From the NCBI GenBank assembly GCA_021779135.1, contig JAJYBH010000010.1:1-44655 (forward strand): DNA of 44,655 nt. The letters are read 5' to 3'. The position numbers were made by a program, and so were the translations under genes. Within the stretch, counting starts at the first letter, position 1. The number at the start of each line of letters is the position of its first letter. The notes beneath the pieces are model-generated. The model worked only from the letters and a program-made list of their open reading frames with translations, was not told where the DNA came from and ran no database searches. Below, piece by piece: positions 43,149 to 44,655 of this stretch. This stretch comes from Deltaproteobacteria bacterium. Lineage in GTDB: Bacteria; Desulfobacterota; Desulfuromonadia; Geobacterales; Pseudopelobacteraceae.

Positions 43149-43862
43149 TCACAGTTCTGCCACCTTGGGGAAGAGGATGTTGTTCTCCAGATGCACATGC
43201 TTGTGGAGATCATCCTCGAACTCTTTGAGCTTCCGGTAGGTAAGCATGAAGGTATTGCAGACATCAGCCGGTATGGCGTACTCGTTTGAGAGATGGCGGA
43301 TCTCATGGATTGCATCGCCGATCTCCTCGTGTTCGCGAAGAAGCTTGAGCAGTGACGCCCGGATTGTCTCCAGGTCCTTCTCATCGGGCGTATTACCGGA
43401 TATCCTGGCCGCATCGACTCGCTTGATGGCCGGGAAAAAGACCTCCTCCTCTTCCTTCAGATGCCCCGTCATATCGGTTGCGATCTTATCAAAGATGGCC
43501 GCGATCCGGATAACCTCGGGATGGTGAGTGCCATGAACGCCGGCGATCTTCCGGGCATAAGCGGCGATCTGTTCATCGTTCTCCTTGAGATACACATGGT
43601 GGGTGTTGACAATATAGTCTGCGAGGAACGGCAGTGCCCACGATGAATAATTCTGGCTCCGTTCGGCCGGCTCACTCAGCACCGCCTCCAGTTCGCTTGA
43701 TATCGTTGCGAGATCGAGTCCTTTTTCCGCACAGATTCTTCCGAGGGCAACCTTGCCGCCACAGCAAAAATCGATTCCATGATGTTCAAAGACCGTGGCG
43801 GTCCTGTAATCGGCCGCAACAATCTCGCCGATAGTGGTGTTCCCTGATGGTAATTCCTGCAT
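43149..43862 (-). CDS. ric: Iron-sulfur cluster repair di-iron protein (RIC/YtfE/ScdA)
   Basis: This cytoplasmic di-iron protein repairs Fe-S clusters damaged by nitric oxide or oxidants. The N-terminal ScdA domain (about 1-60) carries FEHHGIDFCCGGK with C33-C34. The C-terminal hemerythrin-like domain (about 80-235) has the His/Glu ligands, seen in NTHHVY, GTHHPEV, GHLKEEEEVFFP, REHEEIGD and HKHVHLENNILFP. The 237-aa length is typical. AAGGAG precedes the ATG. It is transcribed singly, probably under nitrosative-stress control, though I cannot point to a clear operator. Confidence 0.95.
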   Translation of the reverse strand: MQELPSGNTTIGEIVAADYRTATVFEHHGIDFCCGGKVALGRICAEKGLDLATISSELEAVLSEPAERSQNYSSWALPFLADYIVNTHHVYLKENDEQIAAYARKIAGVHGTHHPEVIRIAAIFDKIATDMTGHLKEEEEVFFPAIKRVDAARISGNTPDEKDLETIRASLLKLLREHEEIGDAIHEIRHLSNEYAIPADVCNTFMLTYRKLKEFEDDLHKHVHLENNILFPKVAEL

Positions 43863-44236
43863 AGTCTTCTCCTTTTATGGGATGGCAGCATAGTAAGCCA
43901 CTCACCCATTGCAATGACGCATATCGATTATCAGGCCCTGTTTTTCAATAGAATTATCCTAAGTCAACCATATCGGGTGTTGTGATTATTATTTCAAGGG
44001 TTCACTTTACAACGCAACAGCATCCATCACTGTAAGCATCTTAGGCAAGCAGACATTATTGATCTAATTTCCAGTGACTCTTTGCCCGATCTCTTGTCCG
44101 GGTATTACAGAAAATGGCCTCTTTTTTTACTAATCGGTCTGAATGCAGTTTTTTATCCCGTTACGTGTCATACTGCCGAACAGTTGCTCCACTTGATAAT
44201 TAGATATAGACCCACCTCGTCTCCATCCACCAACTA
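43863..44236. other. Intergenic region between ric and the thioredoxin-fold gene
   Basis: This gap of about 370 bp has no gene that I can support. A 60-codon plus-strand frame at 44082 lacks a ribosome site and a recognisable product. The ric promoter should lie in the first 150 bp. Confidence 0.4.
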
Positions 44237-44488
44237 TTATGAAAATGTCGAGTGGTTCTGTTGAAGAAACTTCATGATTTTATCCGGCGGCAGCGTTTTC
44301 CCAGCAAACATCACAATCCCATTTACAATAAGTGCCGGGGCCGATTTCACCCCATACTTCAAAATGGTCTTGATATCATTAACTAACACAACCTTCCCGT
44401 TCATACCGCATGCTTTTAAGGCTTCCAACACATTGCCAAACAAGGTGCTGCGTGCCTTGCCAATGGTTTCGATAACTTCAATTTTCAT
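44237..44488 (-). CDS. Thioredoxin-fold protein lacking the CXXC motif
   Basis: The 83-aa protein follows the plan of the small redox-active disulfide protein family: MKIEVIET..., a helix, VLVNDIKTILKYGVKSAPALIVNG with the cis-Pro, and GKTLPPDKIMKFL. Where relatives have GCxxC it reads TIGKARST, so both active-site cysteines are gone; the only Cys is in KACGM. It cannot be a normal dithiol reductase. ATG 44488 has GGGAGGG upstream. The gene lies 81 bp downstream of a membrane protein gene on the same strand, a common pairing for this family. Confidence 0.8.
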   Translation of the reverse strand: MKIEVIETIGKARSTLFGNVLEALKACGMNGKVVLVNDIKTILKYGVKSAPALIVNGIVMFAGKTLPPDKIMKFLQQNHSTFS

Positions 44489-44569
44489 TTTGCCCTCCCA
44501 TGTGATCACAAACTTCTAACTCCCGGTATCCATTTAGACATTTTTTTGGAGTTGCCCTCGATAACTTAC

Positions 44570-44655
44570 TCAAATAGGATTGGGTAGACGCCTGCTGCTC
44601 AAAAAGACCGAGGCAATGATCGAAATGGCCAGTACACCGAAAATCACCACGAGTG
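44570..44655 (-). CDS. C-terminal end of a membrane protein (partial)
   Basis: Only the last 28 codons are in the window: LVVIFGVLAISIIASVFL, a TM helix, then a short basic tail SSRRLPNPI and TGA. A permease upstream of the thioredoxin-fold gene is plausible, but the family cannot be told. Confidence 0.5.
   Translation of the reverse strand, partial: LVVIFGVLAISIIASVFLSSRRLPNPI

Noticed and set aside
44082-44264. 60-codon plus-strand frame with one hydrophobic stretch
   Set aside because: It has no ribosome site, no family, and overlaps the end of the thioredoxin-fold gene.

Overview
The window looks like a chromosomal segment from a member of the Geobacteraceae/Desulfuromonadales (Desulfobacterota). 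The basis is family-level gene content: a eukaryotic-type citrate synthase, a DUF485/ActP acetate uptake pair under an IclR-type regulator, a 12-heme c-type cytochrome, desulfoferrodoxin, an RIC/YtfE di-iron repair protein and a GSU2403-type nucleotidyltransferase fold protein. I cannot name the species from sequence alone.

Left part (1-28.3 kb) is mostly core genome. A giant secreted kelch/LVIVD protein runs off the left edge. It is followed by a SurA/PpiC-like periplasmic isomerase and a translation/nucleotide cluster (prs, rplY/ctc, pth, ychF) that ends in a clear terminator. Next come an HpnN-like MMPL transporter, then on the minus strand an IPT/TIG protein, the lptG-lptF pair, desulfoferrodoxin, citrate synthase (with a strong terminator), an M24 peptidase and an SPFH-GYF protein. 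An AT-rich gap precedes iclR, the DUF485 gene, actP and a DUF294 nucleotidyltransferase. A bidirectional terminator then separates these from the 12-heme cytochrome.

Middle part (28.3-42.1 kb) is an accessory island that starts at a tRNA-Val(CAC) gene. Just inside it are 11-bp-spaced direct repeats that could be integrase arm sites. The island holds many broken genes: a type I restriction HsdR tail, a phosphatase tail with an amber codon, a truncated IS21-type element that cut into a neighbour, a zinc-ribbon gene with two stops and a DUF3892 gene with an amber at codon 4. It also has intact genes: an AAA ATPase, a MucR/Ros regulator, an NTase, a serine recombinase and a NYN/OST-HTH protein.

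The most interesting layer is a set of integron-type gene cassettes with no integron integrase in view. Two 58-bp attC sites, at 34817-34874 (minus) and 41618-41675 (plus), share arm sequence and the same extrahelical G. Each has an R'' core that is the exact complement of the core at the other end of its own cassette. Weaker attC-like sites lie at about 38.1, 40.2 and 40.8 kb. Inside this zone a GEMM-I (cyclic-dinucleotide) riboswitch followed by an intrinsic terminator precedes a lipoprotein gene and a small translationally coupled ORF.

Right part (42.1-44.7 kb) returns to core-like genes on the minus strand: a short MreB-like actin homologue, ric, a thioredoxin-fold protein that lacks its CXXC, and the tail of a membrane protein cut by the window edge.
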